A stretch of DNA of 7,261 bases from Syntrophomonadaceae bacterium (GTDB lineage: Bacteria; Bacillota; Dethiobacteria; DTU022): assembly GCA_007136055.1 (NCBI GenBank), contig SLHT01000011.1:1-7261 (forward strand), in the 5' to 3' direction. Within the stretch, counting starts at the first letter, position 1; the number at the start of each line of letters is the position of its first letter. Position numbers and translations under genes: made by a program. Of this stretch, positions 6,251 to 7,261 are shown piece by piece. Below the pieces are notes generated by a model. The model was not told where the DNA came from, made no database searches, and was given only the letters and a program-made list of their open reading frames with translations.

Positions 6251-6289
6251 GTGTAAATATACATATAAAAAATCAATCACTGTGTAAAT
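6251..6289. repeat. Direct repeat GTGTAAAT, two copies 31 bases apart
   Basis: Copies lie at 6251-6258 and 6282-6289 on the plus strand (ATTTACAC on the minus strand). The 31-base spacing is close to three helical turns, so both would face the same side of the DNA, just upstream of the candidate selenoprotein promoter. This could be a tandem operator, but two eight-base AT-rich words can recur by chance. The rest of 6175-6354 shows no terminator or small gene. Confidence 0.25.
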
Positions 6290-6354
6290 TTAACCGGTTT
6301 CTTTTAATTCAGTTTTATGCCCAAACTATACCATCAAGGGGTAATAATAATATT

Positions 6355-7261
6355 TTAGACTAACCCGGTTTTTTTCTTCAGGTTGGCTACCAGGGCAAAA
6401 CAAACCAGGGAAGCAGTCAACCCGAGGATAAAAGCAGGGTAATAACTGTTGGCCAGTTCGGCCAGAAAAGCAGCAATTAAAGGCCCCAGGCTGCCGACGA
6501 TACCAATAGAAGTAAAAATCATTCCGTAATTAATACCAAAGTTCTTTAAACCGAAAATGTCGGCTACGATAACAGGGAAAGAAGTATAGAGGCTGCCATA
6601 GCTTAAACCAAGCAATATCGTGGAGGCAATCAGCACAGGCCAACCCAGGCCAGTCATAAACAAAAGCATCGATGCCATCATTAGATAAAGCGCCGTTTTT
6701 AAGTTGCCGACATAACCAATTCGATCGCAAAGCGCTCCCCCTGCAAGTCTGCCCAGGGCATTGGTGAAGGCAAAAAGAGATACGAGCACGTAACCCCAGC
6801 CGATATTGAAATTTAGTTCTGCGATCTGAACCAGATGCCCGATAAACATAAATCCAACCCCGGTGGAGAGACCGATCATTAGCCAGAGAATACGAAAAGA
6901 AGGGTTACGGAGAACCGAACGCCAAACTGCTTCGTTGTTTTCTGTTGACCCACCTGCGGCCATAGTTTCTTCAACAGGCTGTTCCTCTAAAGCCGGCTGC
7001 ATAACAATCACTCTCGAGCAAATAGTAATTGCTAAAAATACAAACAAACCGCAGGCCATAAAGGTGTTAATTATCCCCACATGAGAAAGCAAAAGGTTGA
7101 TCACGGGAGCCCAGACAAGAGCCGCAGCACCTAAACTCATCAGGATAAAGCCTGTCACCAGGCCTCTCTTGTGAGGCGGAAACCAGCTTAACACCGCCGG
7201 GGTTACAGCAGAATAGCCAAAGGCAGCAGCGCTGCCGAAGATAATGCCGAAAGAAAGGGTA
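6355..7261 (-). CDS. MFS transporter, oxalate/formate antiporter (OFA)-like, N-terminus outside window
   Basis: The frame is open at the window edge, so the gene begins outside; 301 C-terminal residues are present and roughly the first 100 or more are missing. Numbering from the edge, the segment FGYSAVTPAVLSWFPPHKRG (about 14-33) matches the OFA-type signature in which a Tyr/Pro-rich helix leads into WFP and a basic loop. A hydrophilic, Glu-rich central loop (about 88-114) separates the two halves. NALGRLAGGALCDRIG (about 167-182) is the second-half copy of the MFS loop motif. The remainder is alternating hydrophobic helices ending in a basic tail. Such carriers move small mono- or dicarboxylates; the substrate cannot be read. 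A GTG at 7194 is internal and not the true start. It lies 180 bases from the selenoprotein gene, in the same direction, with no clear terminator between them. Confidence 0.88.
   Translation of the reverse strand, partial: TLSFGIIFGSAAAFGYSAVTPAVLSWFPPHKRGLVTGFILMSLGAAALVWAPVINLLLSHVGIINTFMACGLFVFLAITICSRVIVMQPALEEQPVEETMAAGGSTENNEAVWRSVLRNPSFRILWLMIGLSTGVGFMFIGHLVQIAELNFNIGWGYVLVSLFAFTNALGRLAGGALCDRIGYVGNLKTALYLMMASMLLFMTGLGWPVLIASTILLGLSYGSLYTSFPVIVADIFGLKNFGINYGMIFTSIGIVGSLGPLIAAFLAELANSYYPAFILGLTASLVCFALVANLKKKTGLV

Noticed and set aside
6053..6280. 75-residue reading frame overlapping the start of the selenoprotein gene
   Set aside because: It is in another frame, has no recognisable domain or ribosome site, and its 3' half overlaps the well-supported membrane anchor and linker coding sequence.
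6292..6299. Palindrome AACCGGTT as an operator or part of a terminator
   Set aside because: It has only eight bases, no flanking symmetry and no T run; chance is a sufficient explanation.

Overview
All seven genes supported here lie on the minus strand, so they read from high to low coordinates. There is no rRNA, tRNA, CRISPR array or insertion sequence. Strong GGAGG-type ribosome sites, frequent GTG starts, a class A penicillin-binding protein, a ferredoxin-linked 2-oxoacid oxidoreductase and an OFA-type transporter suggest an anaerobic, low-to-moderate G+C Gram-positive bacterium, perhaps a clostridial or syntrophic type. That assignment is inferred from gene style, not from a marker gene.

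Layout in transcription order: (1) 7261-6355, an MFS transporter of the oxalate/formate antiporter type, missing its N-terminal part. (2) 6354-6175, an intergenic region with a possible extended -10 promoter and a spaced direct repeat. (3) 6174-4987, a membrane-anchored thioredoxin domain fused to a six-helix CcdA/DsbD-type electron carrier. Its thioredoxin active site reads W-TGA-S-A-C, so the UGA most likely encodes selenocysteine. A SECIS-like hairpin follows the UGA. (4) 4941-2400, korA (fused gamma and alpha domains) and korB, overlapping by 14 bases, for a 2-oxoacid:ferredoxin oxidoreductase. (5) 2385-1908, two small genes: a four-cysteine membrane protein and a 62-residue helix-turn-helix protein. 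(6) 1840-1061, an enoyl-CoA hydratase family protein. (7) 1060-859, a gene-free stretch with candidate promoters. (8) 858-1, the N-terminal 286 residues of a class A penicillin-binding protein, cut by the window edge.

The genes from the selenoprotein to the helix-turn-helix gene are tightly packed (a 45-base gap, then overlap or near-contact) and probably form one transcription unit. The main result is the selenoprotein. An ordinary gene caller would split it into a 75-78 residue peptide and a 315-residue 'cytochrome c biogenesis' protein, but thioredoxin homology runs without a break across the TGA. Its likely role is to carry electrons across the membrane from cytosolic thioredoxin to an outward-facing selenol/thiol pair. 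The oxidoreductase and hydratase next to it fit anaerobic 2-oxoacid and acyl-CoA metabolism, but a functional link with the selenoprotein is only inferred from position.
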